Below, piece by piece: positions 36,887 through 44,868 of a stretch of DNA of 64,000 nt. Made by a program: the position numbers and the translations under genes. The DNA is from CAZEKB01 sp964512225 (GTDB lineage: Bacteria > Myxococcota_A > UBA796 > UBA9615), in contig CAZEKB010000002.1 in NCBI GenBank assembly GCA_964512225.1, forward strand, positions 1 to 64,000, written 5' to 3'. Positions within the stretch are counted from its first letter, which is position 1. Every line of letters starts with the position of its first letter. A model generated the notes under the pieces. It was not told the origin of the DNA, did no database searches, and was given only the letters and a program-made list of their open reading frames with translations.

Positions 36887-36951
36887 AACGTAGCCTCATT
36901 GAGAATGAGTCTCAACTTCAATTCGACTTTGAGACTCATTTTCATTCTCAA
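36887..36951 (-). promoter_or_regulatory. bfd-bfr promoter with two Fur-like operator boxes
   Basis: An AT-rich island in GC-rich DNA. Box 1, TTGAGAATGAGTCTCAA (36899-36915), is a 6-5-6 inverted repeat covering the -35 element and the 3' half of its spacer. Box 2 (36929-36951) has the same ends, TTGAGA and TCTCAA, inverted, with 11 bases between, and its internal TGAGACTCATTTTCA resembles the Fur 7-1-7 consensus. Binding by Fur or a Fur-family protein would block the -35 when iron is plentiful or respond otherwise; the direction of control is not shown by sequence. Confidence 0.7.
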
Positions 36952-36968
36952 CGGGTCGCGGCACCCCT

Positions 36969-37244
36969 TCAGTCGGTGTCGCGCACGCCGTAGGTGACCA
37001 CGAAGACCTCGGCCGTCTCGGCCTCCTCGTAGCGGATGAGCACCGGATCGTCGGCGGTGCCGGTCTCGATCTCGCCCCAGGCCATGTCGAAGAGCTCGGG
37101 CCGCTCCACCACGAACGTGGCCGCGGGCATGCGGTGATGGACCCGGTCCGGACACGGCGGCTCGGGCCGAGGGCACGCAGTCCCGCCGACGAGGCCCGCC
37201 CCCAGCGCGACGACGCAGCACGCCGCGAACGCCCGCGGCTTCAC
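36969..37244 (-). CDS. Small lipoprotein-like protein
   Basis: Predicted 91 residues. GTG start at 37244 overlaps the preceding stop (GTGA) and gives a signal peptide ending GLVGGTAC, a plausible lipobox, followed by a Cys/Pro-rich turn (PRPEPPCPDRVHH) and a short beta-rich domain (ATFVVERPELFDMAWGEIET). No family recognised. It is the last gene of the minus-strand DUF2330-like cluster. Confidence 0.65.
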   Translation of the reverse strand: MKPRAFAACCVVALGAGLVGGTACPRPEPPCPDRVHHRMPAATFVVERPELFDMAWGEIETGTADDPVLIRYEEAETAEVFVVTYGVRDTD

Positions 37245-37564
37245 CGGGTCTCCCGCACGGCGTCGAGGTTCGCCGCCTCCGAGCGGAAGTAGACGGGCTC
37301 GTCGTCTCCTCCGGGCGCGGTCAACCAGGCCGCGCCGGACCAGGACAGGTCGGGCACGGCGTCGGAGTTCGCGTCGGCCTCCACGCCCTCCAGCACGAGG
37401 TCCCAGACGTCGTAGTCGTCCTCGCACGTCCGCCCGCCGTTCCCCCGCCCGGGCCGCGCGTCCGCGTCGGCGGGGGGCGTCGCCACGCCGAGCGCCGCCC
37501 CCAGGGCGAACCAGCCGGTGATCACGCAGGCACGAAGGAAGGTCCCGGGGAGGTGGCTCGACAT
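37241..37564 (-). CDS. Small exported protein of unknown function
   Basis: Predicted 107 residues. N-terminal hydrophobic signal (LRACVITGWFALGAALGVATPP) then an acidic domain (TCEDDYDVWDLVLEGVEADA, PDLSWSGAAWLT). One Cys only in the mature part. No known family. Lies 23 bases after the DUF2330-like gene at 37588-38922 and overlaps the next small gene by GTGA, so the two small proteins are made together. The C-terminal pattern of both (PVYFRSEAANLDAVRETR; PVLIRYEEAETAEVFVVT) is loosely similar, hinting at related domains. Confidence 0.65.
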   Translation of the reverse strand: MSSHLPGTFLRACVITGWFALGAALGVATPPADADARPGRGNGGRTCEDDYDVWDLVLEGVEADANSDAVPDLSWSGAAWLTAPGGDDEPVYFRSEAANLDAVRETR

Positions 37565-37587
37565 TCCCCAGCCCTACCACGGCTGGG

Positions 37588-38922
37588 CTACTGCTTCATC
37601 ACCCAAACGGTCGGAGCGGGCTTTCGGATCGGGTCGGCCCGGGGGACGTTCCGCTTCGGCGGGAGCCGATAGCTCGCGAACGTGAGGTTGCGGGTCGAGA
37701 GCAGCTCGCCCGGCAGCACGCCGTCGATGACCGTCAGCGTCATGTTCCGCAGCCCGTCCAGGGCGCCCGCGAGAGCCTCGGCACGCTGCGCCTCGATGCT
37801 GGTCGAGTGCAGGCGGTCGATGTCCTCGCCCCGCAGGCCCAGGGCCTCGCTGATGCGCAGCAGCTCCTTCTCCTCCTCCTCGAACGGGAGGCTCAGCGCG
37901 CCCCCCGAAGACGCGAGCAGGTCCGCCGCGAACAGGTCCCGGGCGACGCCGTTGACGGGGGCCGGATCGCGGGCCGCGTCGATGCGGGGCTTCTCCCCCG
38001 CGGAGACCTCGGACTCCTTCCCGTTCACGTAGCGGACGGGGAGCGGGGCGGTGACGTTGGCGTGCAGCTCGGCGCCGCCCACCTGGCGCACCACCAGCGA
38101 CTCGTCCACACCCTCGATGTTCACGCCCTCGCCGGCGAGCATGTACACGACGTTGCGGGGGTCCGCGCCGTTGAAGACGGACAGCCGCATGGGCACGACC
38201 GGCGCCTCGACCCGGAAGCGGAAGCCCATGCCCTGCACGTGGCCGTCGAAGGCCGAGCCGCTCGGGAAGGACACGTCGGCCTCCCGCATGCCGGGAGCGG
38301 CGTGGGCCCCCCCCGACTGCCCGACCTTGGTCTTGATCGCCACGAACACCCACTTCAGGGCGACGTAGTCCTCCACCACGGCGTCCATGCCGTCGGGGTA
38401 GCGGTACTCGTGCTTCGTCATCCAGCCCTGCAGGGCCTGCGCGCCGCCCGCGGCGAGGACGGCGACTTCGTACATGCCGACGGCCTCTTCCTTGAGGACC
38501 ACGACCTCGTTGCGCCGCAGCTCGAGCCCGTCGCCGTCTTCCGCCTCCTCCATGGGCATCGACGCGGACTCCATCACGTCGTAGTAGTGCATCTCCTGGA
38601 ACTGCACGGTGACCGTCGGCGGGTCCACGGCACCCTCGACGTGCGCGAAGGTCTCGTCGTCGATCTTGCGGAGCGCGGGCACCGCCGGGAACGGGATCAG
38701 CATCCCGAACTCCTCGACCTTGCCCACGAAGCCGGGGCGCAGCGCCATCGTCTGGACGCCGTCCTTGAACATCACCCAGGTGCGCTGGGCACCGGTCCGC
38801 TCGATGGCCGGGCCGGTGATGCCCGCGGGGATCGAGATCGGCGGCACCATGCCGCAGGGATCGGCCGACGCCGCCGCGGGCAGCAGGGTCAGGGCCAGCG
38901 CGAGGCTCAGCGTTCGTCTCAT
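37588..38922 (-). CDS. DUF2330-like exported protein (tandem paralogue 1)
   Basis: Predicted 444 residues. Signal peptide RRTLSLALALTLLPAAASA then DPCGMVPPISIP, the N-terminal signature of this DUF2330-related branch. Beta-rich body with KDGVQTMALRPGFVGKVEEF, GMLIPFPAVPALRKIDDE, VVVLKEEAVGMYEVAVLAAG, YMLAGEGVN and a helical end (LPFEEEEKELLRISEALGLRG) finishing LTFASYRLP. It is clearly homologous along its length to the protein encoded at 39551-40912. A strong Shine-Dalgarno (GGAGG, 8 bases) precedes ATG 38922, which overlaps the end of an upstream frame by ATGA. Role unknown; cell-envelope location inferred. Confidence 0.85.
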   Translation of the reverse strand: MRRTLSLALALTLLPAAASADPCGMVPPISIPAGITGPAIERTGAQRTWVMFKDGVQTMALRPGFVGKVEEFGMLIPFPAVPALRKIDDETFAHVEGAVDPPTVTVQFQEMHYYDVMESASMPMEEAEDGDGLELRRNEVVVLKEEAVGMYEVAVLAAGGAQALQGWMTKHEYRYPDGMDAVVEDYVALKWVFVAIKTKVGQSGGAHAAPGMREADVSFPSGSAFDGHVQGMGFRFRVEAPVVPMRLSVFNGADPRNVVYMLAGEGVNIEGVDESLVVRQVGGAELHANVTAPLPVRYVNGKESEVSAGEKPRIDAARDPAPVNGVARDLFAADLLASSGGALSLPFEEEEKELLRISEALGLRGEDIDRLHSTSIEAQRAEALAGALDGLRNMTLTVIDGVLPGELLSTRNLTFASYRLPPKRNVPRADPIRKPAPTVWVMKQ

Positions 38923-39071
38923 CGTCGTTCCTCCAGGCGCACGCGGTACTGCAGCGTCGCGCGCTCGCCCCCGCGCCCGTTCGAGAGCTGGACCTCGCCC
39001 AGCGCGATCCAGTCTTCCGTCGTCTCCGTCACCGTGAACCACGGCCCCGCCACGAAGTGCGGGCCCTCGAT
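38919..39071 (-). other. In-frame coding continuation after a TGA stop
   Basis: Directly after the TGA of the gene at 39072-39551, the same frame stays open for 50 codons and ends in an ATGA overlap with the next gene, as intact genes here do. The peptide is protein-like, beta-rich and charged (GPWFTVTETTEDWIALGEV, RATLQYRVRLEERR). It may be the true C-terminus of the interrupted gene, or a separate 44-residue ORF from GTG 39053. Confidence 0.6.
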
Positions 39072-39551
39072 TCACCAGCGGGACCACAGGTGGTCGAGGC
39101 CCACCCTCTTCACCTTGCCCCCGGTGATCAAGAAGCCGAGGTCGCCGGTGCCCTCGAACGCCAGGCGGCGGCCCTTCACCAGGGGGATGTCCTGGGCGCC
39201 GGCCTCACCGCGCACGCGACCCTTGGCGTCCACGAGCCGCATCTCGACCGTCACCGAGTCCCGGTCCAGCTCGCGCTCGAGGAACGCGCGCCGCTCGGGG
39301 GACAGCGCGTCGTCCGACACCGTGGCCAGCAGCGCGCGCGTGCGCTCGCCGTGGAACAGCAGGGTCTCCAGGGGGAGGGACGCCGCCGTCATGGCTTCGT
39401 CGTTCCAGTCCTCGAGGAGGCGGTCGAACGACGCGGGGTCGAGCCCCTTCTCGTCGCCCGGGGTGCACCCGTCCGTGGAGCAGTCCGCCGCCGCGGCCGG
39501 CCCGGGGACCCCGATCAGGGCGGCCGCGAGGGCGATGGCGAGAAGCCGCAT
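39072..39551 (-). CDS. Exported protein of unknown function, apparently truncated by an in-frame TGA
   Basis: Predicted 159 residues to the TGA at 39074-39072. ATG at 39551 shares one base with the preceding stop. Signal peptide RLLAIALAAALIGVPGPAAA, then a Cys pair (DCSTDGCTPG), helical segment (DPASFDRLLEDWNDEAM, LFHGERTRALLATVSDD) and the start of a beta domain (VTVEMRLVDAKGRVRGEAG, GTGDLGFLITGGKVKRV). The frame continues for 50 codons past the stop with matching beta-rich sequence up to the next gene, so the intact product was probably 210 residues. It is sandwiched between the two DUF2330-like paralogues. Confidence 0.6.
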   Translation of the reverse strand: MRLLAIALAAALIGVPGPAAAADCSTDGCTPGDEKGLDPASFDRLLEDWNDEAMTAASLPLETLLFHGERTRALLATVSDDALSPERRAFLERELDRDSVTVEMRLVDAKGRVRGEAGAQDIPLVKGRRLAFEGTGDLGFLITGGKVKRVGLDHLWSRW

Positions 39552-40912
39552 CACTGCCCCTCGTACAGGATGAGCGACGGCGCGGCCGGGCGGATCGGGC
39601 TGTTGCGCCGCGCGTTTCGGGACGCGGGCAGCCGGTACGACGCGAACGTGAGGTTCGTCGACTCGAGCACGTCGCCGGGGAAGACGCCGTCCATCACCGT
39701 CATGGTCATGGCCTCCAAGGACCCGAGCGAACCCTCCAGGGCGTCGGCTCGCTGGGCGGCGATCGCGTCGGTGTGGAGCGCGTCGACGGCCGCTCCGCGC
39801 AGCCCGAGCCCCTCGCTGATCCGCAGCAGCTCCTTCTCCTCCTCTTCGAACGGGAGGCTGAGGCCGCCGCCGGAGACGGCGAGCAGGTCCGCCGCGAAGA
39901 GGTCCCGCGCCACCCCGTTGATCGGGTCCGCGTCGCGGGCGGACTCCACCTGCCGCGTGCCGTTGGGACCGAGCTTCCTCTCGGAGCCCGGCGGCGAGAA
40001 CTGCACCGGCAGCGGCGCCGTGACGTTCGCGAGCAGCTCGGCCCCGCCCACCTGCCGCACGACCAGGTCCTCGGGGATGTCGACGATGCGCGCGGGCTCG
40101 TCGCTCAGCATGTAGACGACGTTGTGGGGGTCGCGGCCGTTGAAGACCGACAGGCGCATCGGCACCACCGGGGAGTCGACGCGGAACCGGAAACCCATCC
40201 CCTGCACGGCGCCGTCGAACGCGGAGCCTTCGGGGAACGACGTGTCCGCGGTGCGCATCCCCGGGCTGGCGTGCGCGCCGGTGGCCTGGCCGACCTTCGT
40301 CTTGATGGCGACGAAGCACCACTTCAGGCCCACGTAGTCCTCGACGACGTCGCCCATCCCCTCGGGGTAGCGGTACTCGTGCTCGTCCATCCACTTCTGC
40401 AGCGCCTCGGCGCCGCCCGCGGCGAGCACGGCGACCTCGTACATGCCGACGGCCTCCTCTTTGAGGACGACGACCTCGTCGCGGTCGAGCATGAGCCCTT
40501 CGGCCGCCCGCGACTCGGAGTTCTTCATCCGCGCGCCCCCCGACCCGGCCCGCCCGAGGGCCGCGGGGTAGGGGCGGTTCTGGTAGACGGTCACCTGGAC
40601 GGTCGGCGGGTCGATCGCCCCCTCCACGTGGGAGAAGAGCGCGTCGTCGACCTTGCGCAGGGCGGGCACCGCGGGGAACGGGATCAGCATCCCGAACTCG
40701 GAGACCTTCCCGGAGAACTCGGGCCGCAGCGCCATGGTCTGGACCCCGTCCTTGAACGCGACGTAGGTCCGCTGGACCCCCGTGCGCTGGATCGCGGGTC
40801 CGGTGATCTGCGCGGGCAGGTGGATCGGCGGCACCATCCCGCAGGGGTCGGCGAGCGCGGCGGTGGGGGCGGACAGGAGCGCGGCGAGGCCCGCGGCGAG
40901 CAGCGCCCTCAT
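39551..40912 (-). CDS. DUF2330-like exported protein (tandem paralogue 2)
   Basis: Predicted 453 residues. Signal peptide RALLAAGLAALLSAPTAALA followed by DPCGMVPPIHLP. Nearly every block of paralogue 1 recurs: KDGVQTMALRPEFSGKVSEF, GMLIPFPAVPALRKVDDAL, VVVLKEEAVGMYEVAVLAAG, FDGAVQGMGFRFRV, NVTAPLPVQF, LPFEEEEKELLRISEGLGLRG, LTFASYRLP. Differences cluster in a mid-region insert (NRPYPAALGRAGSGGARMK) and a Gly/Pro loop. ATG at 40912 overlaps the upstream stop as ATGA. The pair looks like a tandem duplication that included or bracketed the small interrupted gene. Confidence 0.85.
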   Translation of the reverse strand: MRALLAAGLAALLSAPTAALADPCGMVPPIHLPAQITGPAIQRTGVQRTYVAFKDGVQTMALRPEFSGKVSEFGMLIPFPAVPALRKVDDALFSHVEGAIDPPTVQVTVYQNRPYPAALGRAGSGGARMKNSESRAAEGLMLDRDEVVVLKEEAVGMYEVAVLAAGGAEALQKWMDEHEYRYPEGMGDVVEDYVGLKWCFVAIKTKVGQATGAHASPGMRTADTSFPEGSAFDGAVQGMGFRFRVDSPVVPMRLSVFNGRDPHNVVYMLSDEPARIVDIPEDLVVRQVGGAELLANVTAPLPVQFSPPGSERKLGPNGTRQVESARDADPINGVARDLFAADLLAVSGGGLSLPFEEEEKELLRISEGLGLRGAAVDALHTDAIAAQRADALEGSLGSLEAMTMTVMDGVFPGDVLESTNLTFASYRLPASRNARRNSPIRPAAPSLILYEGQ

Positions 40913-42048
40913 CGGGTCACCTCGAGGCCCGCGCCGTAGCGGGGATCGCCCACGAGCCCGTGCTCGGCGAGCAGGGACCGCAGGGCCTCGGGGCTCTCGT
41001 CGCGGCCGTAGTTCCGCACCGCGTTGAACGTGTCGTAGTCGTAGCCCGAGTAGCCCGCGACGCGCCAGATCCCGACGCTGCGCAGGTTGTTGCCGATCTG
41101 CCGCTTCTCCCCGTCGAGCCCCTCTTCTTCGCAGAAGATCTGCCAGGACAGGAGGTTGCGGTACAGCGTGCGGGCCTGGGTCCGGTCCCAGCGCGCGGCG
41201 GGCACGTAGAGCGCCCCGCCCGCCCACAGGGGCTTCGTGGCCCCCTTCTGGAAGCGGTAGGCGGCGATGACGTCGGCGGCGCGGGTCGGGTCTTCGCCCA
41301 CGAGGGTGCCGAGGTAGCCCGCGGCCTGGCGGCGGATCGCGTCGCGACCGTCTTCGAGCATCACGGCCGTGAGCTCGGACGTGGGCCGATTGCGGATGAG
41401 GGGGAGGACGGATCCGGCGAGCGGGGGGGCGTCGATCGACAGCGCGATCAGGTGGCCCGCGGCCACGTCCCCGTCCAGGAGCGCCTCGGCGCGCATGCCC
41501 ACGGGGCGCTGCAGGGCCGGGAACTCGCCCACGAGCGTGGCGACGGCGATGAGGTCGTCCATCGTCTGCGCGCGGTTCACTCGGCCCGCCGCCGCCCAGG
41601 TGCGCACGAGCATCGGCAGGGACCGCACGCGGTGAAGCTCGAGCAGGGCGTCCTCGGCGCACACGTCCGAGATGCCGGTGAGGGCCTGGATCGCGCGCCC
41701 GCGGCGGGAGAGGTCGCCGTCGTTCATGGCGATCCCGGCGAGGACGGGGCAGGTCTCGGCGCCCGCCTCCACGAACGCCGCCACGGCCGCGTCGGCGCCG
41801 TCGGCGGAGCCCAGAGCGGTCGCGTGATCGGTCCAGGCGGCGGGGACCTCGGCGGTGAGCGGGCCGGGGGCACCCGGGTCGCCCGCGGGTGGATCGCCGC
41901 CCGTGATCTTCGGCTTCGCCGTGAGCTTCGCGGGGGTCTCTTCGCCGGCGACCGGCGTCTCGTCGGTGTCTTCGAGGTCGTCGTGGCAGGCGCGGGGGGT
42001 CGTCGATGCCGTCGTGAGCACGAGCAGCACCAGGAGCGATCGGGTCAT
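40909..42048 (-). CDS. Exported helical-repeat protein (HEAT-like)
   Basis: Predicted 379 residues. Signal peptide (TRSLLVLLVLTTAS), an acidic/Pro-rich linker, then alpha-helical repeats resembling HEAT units (RAIQALTGISDVCAEDALLEL, MLVRTWAAAGRVNRAQTMDDL, AVMLEDGRDAIRRQAAGYLG). The C-terminal part (TLYRNLLSWQIFCEEEGLDGE, SVGIWRVAGYSGYDYDTF) is distinct. The ATG follows GGAGG at 8-base spacing and starts the minus-strand cluster with the two DUF2330-like proteins. A scaffold for those proteins is conceivable; no enzymatic motif is seen. Confidence 0.72.
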   Translation of the reverse strand: MTRSLLVLLVLTTASTTPRACHDDLEDTDETPVAGEETPAKLTAKPKITGGDPPAGDPGAPGPLTAEVPAAWTDHATALGSADGADAAVAAFVEAGAETCPVLAGIAMNDGDLSRRGRAIQALTGISDVCAEDALLELHRVRSLPMLVRTWAAAGRVNRAQTMDDLIAVATLVGEFPALQRPVGMRAEALLDGDVAAGHLIALSIDAPPLAGSVLPLIRNRPTSELTAVMLEDGRDAIRRQAAGYLGTLVGEDPTRAADVIAAYRFQKGATKPLWAGGALYVPAARWDRTQARTLYRNLLSWQIFCEEEGLDGEKRQIGNNLRSVGIWRVAGYSGYDYDTFNAVRNYGRDESPEALRSLLAEHGLVGDPRYGAGLEVTR

Positions 42049-42159
42049 GAGGGGTCCTCCAGGGTGGCGGTGCCACCAGCCCGCGTCCCAACGGCGAGCG
42101 AGTGGCAGTCAACCACAGACTCCCCTTCCCCGTGGAGGTTCCCCCCGACGCGGCGTCGG

Positions 42160-43716
42160 CTACCTCCCGCGCCGGCCGACCCGCTTCCAGATGCGGCGCA
42201 TGTCCCCGAATCCGGGGCGGAAGACTTCTTTGTAAATCCGGTCGTACACAGCGTGAGCGGCGGGATCGGGGGTGACGACGGGAGCCTCCGGAACCATCGC
42301 CGAGCAGGCCTCGTCCATGGACGGGTGCACTCCCCCGCCGACCGCCGCCACGAGCGCCGCTCCGCGGGCCGCGAGCTCCTCGGACGGGGGTCGATGCACC
42401 GGCAGCCCGGTCACGTCCGCGAGGATCCGGACGAGCAGGTCGGATCGCGATCCCCCCCCCCCGACGCGCAGGGACGTCACGCGCTCGCCGGTCCCCCGCT
42501 CGAGGATCCCGAGGCCGCGACGCAGGTCGAACACGATGCCCTCGAGCAGCGCCCGGAACATGTGGGCGCGGCCGTGGTTCTGGCGGAGCCCCACCCAGGA
42601 GCCCGACTCGTGCGCGTTCTGCAGCCCGGGGGCCCACCGAGGCCAGCTGCGCACGCCGCCGGAGCCCGGCGGCACGGCCTCGGCCTCGCGGCACAGGAGC
42701 GCCTCCACGACCGTGCCCTCCTCTTCGGCCCGGGCCGCGAGGTCGCGGCCGAACTCGCGCGCGAACCAGCCGACCGTCCACATGCCCAGGAAGACCATGT
42801 ACTCCTCGGTCCACGCCCCCGGCTCGACGAACGCGTTGCAGACCCACTTGTAGGTGGGACTCTCGTGGGGCCGACGGGTCACGACGCAGACCGACGACCC
42901 CGTCCCCAGGCTCACCGCCGCCGCCCCGGGCGCGGTGCCCGGACGGACGCCCGCGCCCAGCGCTTCGGCCTGCTTGTCGCCTCCACACGCGAAGATCGGG
43001 AGGCCCTCGGGCAACCCGGTCGCCTCGCTGCCCGCGGCGTGCACGCGGCCGACCTCGGACCCCGCCTCCACCACGTCGGCGAGCCACCGTCGCTCGAACC
43101 CGAGGAGCCGGTACATGGGCCCGCCGTCGAACCACGTGCGCTTCTTCACGTCGAACGGCCACGCGCCCGGCAGGCCCCCGGGGGCGACGGCCATGTTCCC
43201 GCACAGCTCGTGGTGCAGCCACGCCTCGATGGGGACGATCCAGTGCGCGGACTCGAGCAGCTTCGGCGCCCGCTCCCGCCACAGCCGGGGCAGGGAGCGC
43301 CCCAGGAGGCGCGGCAGCAGCCCGTCCTCCCCCATCATCTTGAGGCCGAACCGCAGGGGGGCCCAGGGCTCGGAGCCGATGGTCGGGCGGCGACGGTCGA
43401 GCCAGGAGACGGCGTCCCGCAGGGGTACGCCCTGGGGGTCGGTGGCCACGATCACGCTGCGCTGCGTGGTGAGCGCGGCGGCGGCGATGCGCGCGGGGTC
43501 GCCGCCCCAGACCGCCAGGCAGTCCTTCACCGACCCGAAGAGGCAGTCGCGGATGTCCGCCGGGTCCTGCTCCACGGCGCCCTCCTCGGGGTGGCGCATC
43601 GGCTGGTGCGGACGCGCGGCCTTGGCGACCAGGGCGCCGTCACGGTCGAAGAGGAGGGCGCGCGATGACTGGGAGCCGGAGTCGAGCGCGAGGACGAGAT
43701 CGGGGGCGTCGGGCAT
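42160..43716 (-). CDS. FGGY family carbohydrate kinase
   Basis: Predicted 518 residues. ATP-dependent sugar or polyol kinase of the ribulokinase/xylulokinase/glycerol kinase family: N-terminal phosphate loop ALDSGSQSSRALLFDRDG, EQDPADIRDCLF, AALTTQRSVIVATDPQG, AVSWLDRRRP, and the C-terminal ATPase part with SLGTGSSVCVV, VGGGGSRSDLLVRILADVTGLPV and ARGAALVAAVGGG. The substrate cannot be assigned. The ATG at 43716 is 40 bases from the divergent ferredoxin-NADP reductase start; CAGACT lies 8 bases upstream. It stands alone, so a pathway cannot be inferred from neighbours. Confidence 0.9.
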   Translation of the reverse strand: MPDAPDLVLALDSGSQSSRALLFDRDGALVAKAARPHQPMRHPEEGAVEQDPADIRDCLFGSVKDCLAVWGGDPARIAAAALTTQRSVIVATDPQGVPLRDAVSWLDRRRPTIGSEPWAPLRFGLKMMGEDGLLPRLLGRSLPRLWRERAPKLLESAHWIVPIEAWLHHELCGNMAVAPGGLPGAWPFDVKKRTWFDGGPMYRLLGFERRWLADVVEAGSEVGRVHAAGSEATGLPEGLPIFACGGDKQAEALGAGVRPGTAPGAAAVSLGTGSSVCVVTRRPHESPTYKWVCNAFVEPGAWTEEYMVFLGMWTVGWFAREFGRDLAARAEEEGTVVEALLCREAEAVPPGSGGVRSWPRWAPGLQNAHESGSWVGLRQNHGRAHMFRALLEGIVFDLRRGLGILERGTGERVTSLRVGGGGSRSDLLVRILADVTGLPVHRPPSEELAARGAALVAAVGGGVHPSMDEACSAMVPEAPVVTPDPAAHAVYDRIYKEVFRPGFGDMRRIWKRVGRRGR

Positions 43717-43742
43717 GGCGCGCGAGTCTGCCACGTTCGGTA

Positions 43743-43748
43743 TAGAGT
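43743..43748 (+). promoter_or_regulatory. -10-like TAGAGT close to the FNR start
   Basis: TAGAGT (within TATAGAGT) ends 8 bases before the ATG at 43757, with no Shine-Dalgarno in between. The spacer end GCGCCGCC is the same as before smpB. Confidence 0.5.
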
Positions 43749-43756
43749 GCGCCGCC

Positions 43757-44536
43757 ATGTCCGACGTCGTGCGATTCGAGTTCGAAAAGCCGGAGCGATT
43801 CAAGGCGGTCGAGTACGACGCCCGGGTCGTCCGACGCGACTGGGTGACTCCGGACACGCTGGAGATCGGCTTCGAGCCGGTCGGCCGCTCGATGTTCGAC
43901 TTCCACCCCGGCCAGTACGTCTCGATCGTGCTCGACGCCGACGAGACCCAGGGGCTCAAGCGCGAGCTGCGGCCCTACTCCATGTGGAACCACCCCGAGG
44001 AGTTCCAGTACGTCGTGACCGTCGCCAAGATGGTCGACGGCGGGCGCTGCACCACGTGGCTCAGGGACGCCCCGGTGGGCGCGCCCCTCAAGTTCCTGGG
44101 CCCCCTCGGCGGCTTCGTGCTGCGCCGCCCCCTGCACTCGCACATCTACTTCGTCGCGACGGGCACCGGCGTGGTCCCGTTCCGGTCGATGCTCCAGGAC
44201 ATGCGCGCGAGCGGCGAGCTCCGCCGGGTGAAGACGACGCTGCTGTTCGGCGTCCGCACCCAGGACGACCTCTTCGCCGTGGACGAGTTCGAGCGCTACG
44301 CCCGCGACTTCCCGAACTTCACCTTCGTCCCCACGCTGTCGCGGCCCAGGCCCGGCTGGGAGGGCGCGGTCGGCCGGGTCACCGCTCACCTGCAGGAGTG
44401 GGACCTACCGGTGGACGACATGCAGATCTACCTTTGCGGCAACGGCCGGATGGTCGCCGACGGAGTCGAGCTCATGAAGGCCAAGGGCCTCAACCCCCGC
44501 ACCCGACGCGTCATCGTCGAGAAATACTTCGACTGA
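43757..44536 (+). CDS. Ferredoxin/flavodoxin-NADP reductase-like flavoprotein
   Basis: Predicted 259 residues. FAD domain: FDFHPGQYVSIVL and the RxYS motif ELRPYSMWN; NAD(P) domain: FVATGTGVVPFRSML, LLFGVRTQDDLFAVDEFERY, YLCGNGRMVADG, and the C-terminal aromatic end VIVEKYFD, a Tyr-Phe arrangement seen in bacterial Fpr-type reductases near the flavin. It would exchange electrons between NADPH and ferredoxin or flavodoxin, possibly serving the KorAB enzyme. Short leader with TAGAGT only 8 bases upstream. The next lipoprotein gene begins in a TGATG junction. Confidence 0.88.
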   Translation: MSDVVRFEFEKPERFKAVEYDARVVRRDWVTPDTLEIGFEPVGRSMFDFHPGQYVSIVLDADETQGLKRELRPYSMWNHPEEFQYVVTVAKMVDGGRCTTWLRDAPVGAPLKFLGPLGGFVLRRPLHSHIYFVATGTGVVPFRSMLQDMRASGELRRVKTTLLFGVRTQDDLFAVDEFERYARDFPNFTFVPTLSRPRPGWEGAVGRVTAHLQEWDLPVDDMQIYLCGNGRMVADGVELMKAKGLNPRTRRVIVEKYFD

Positions 44537-44862
44537 TGCGCATCCTCCGCACCGCCGCCATCCTCGTCACCCTCGGCCTCGCGGGCTGCACGCAGTGCGA
44601 GCGCGCCTGTCGGGCGGAAGCGAACGCGTACGACGCGTGCCTGCGGGACTGGGGCCAGGAGTGGCGGGACCTGGGAGCGGACGACCGGGACGACTACCGA
44701 GAGACGTGCACCACGACCTGGGACACCTACCTGGACGGTCTCGACAGCGAAGCCCGGGCGGACGAGGTCGCGCAGTGCGGGGATCTGGCCGACGACCTGG
44801 ACGCGGCCTCGGACTGCGACGGGTACCGCGCCGCCCTGCAGGCGTACGGCATCCTCGACTGA
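44536..44862 (+). CDS. Small Cys-rich lipoprotein
   Basis: Predicted 108 residues. Lipobox GLAGC, then a helical, Asp/Glu-rich domain with seven cysteines (TQCERACRAE, YDACLRDW, YRETCTTTW, VAQCGDLADD, ASDCDGYR), spacing consistent with three disulfides plus the lipid-anchored Cys. Shares one base with the reductase stop. No family recognised; it is convergent with the MopE-like gene, leaving a 6-base gap. Confidence 0.75.
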   Translation: MRILRTAAILVTLGLAGCTQCERACRAEANAYDACLRDWGQEWRDLGADDRDDYRETCTTTWDTYLDGLDSEARADEVAQCGDLADDLDAASDCDGYRAALQAYGILD

Positions 44863-44868
44863 GGGCGA

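Noticed and set aside
39072..39074. Selenocysteine codon at the in-frame TGA
   Set aside because: I see no clear SECIS-like hairpin directly after it, the context is Trp/Arg-rich without a redox motif, and no selenium genes are present.
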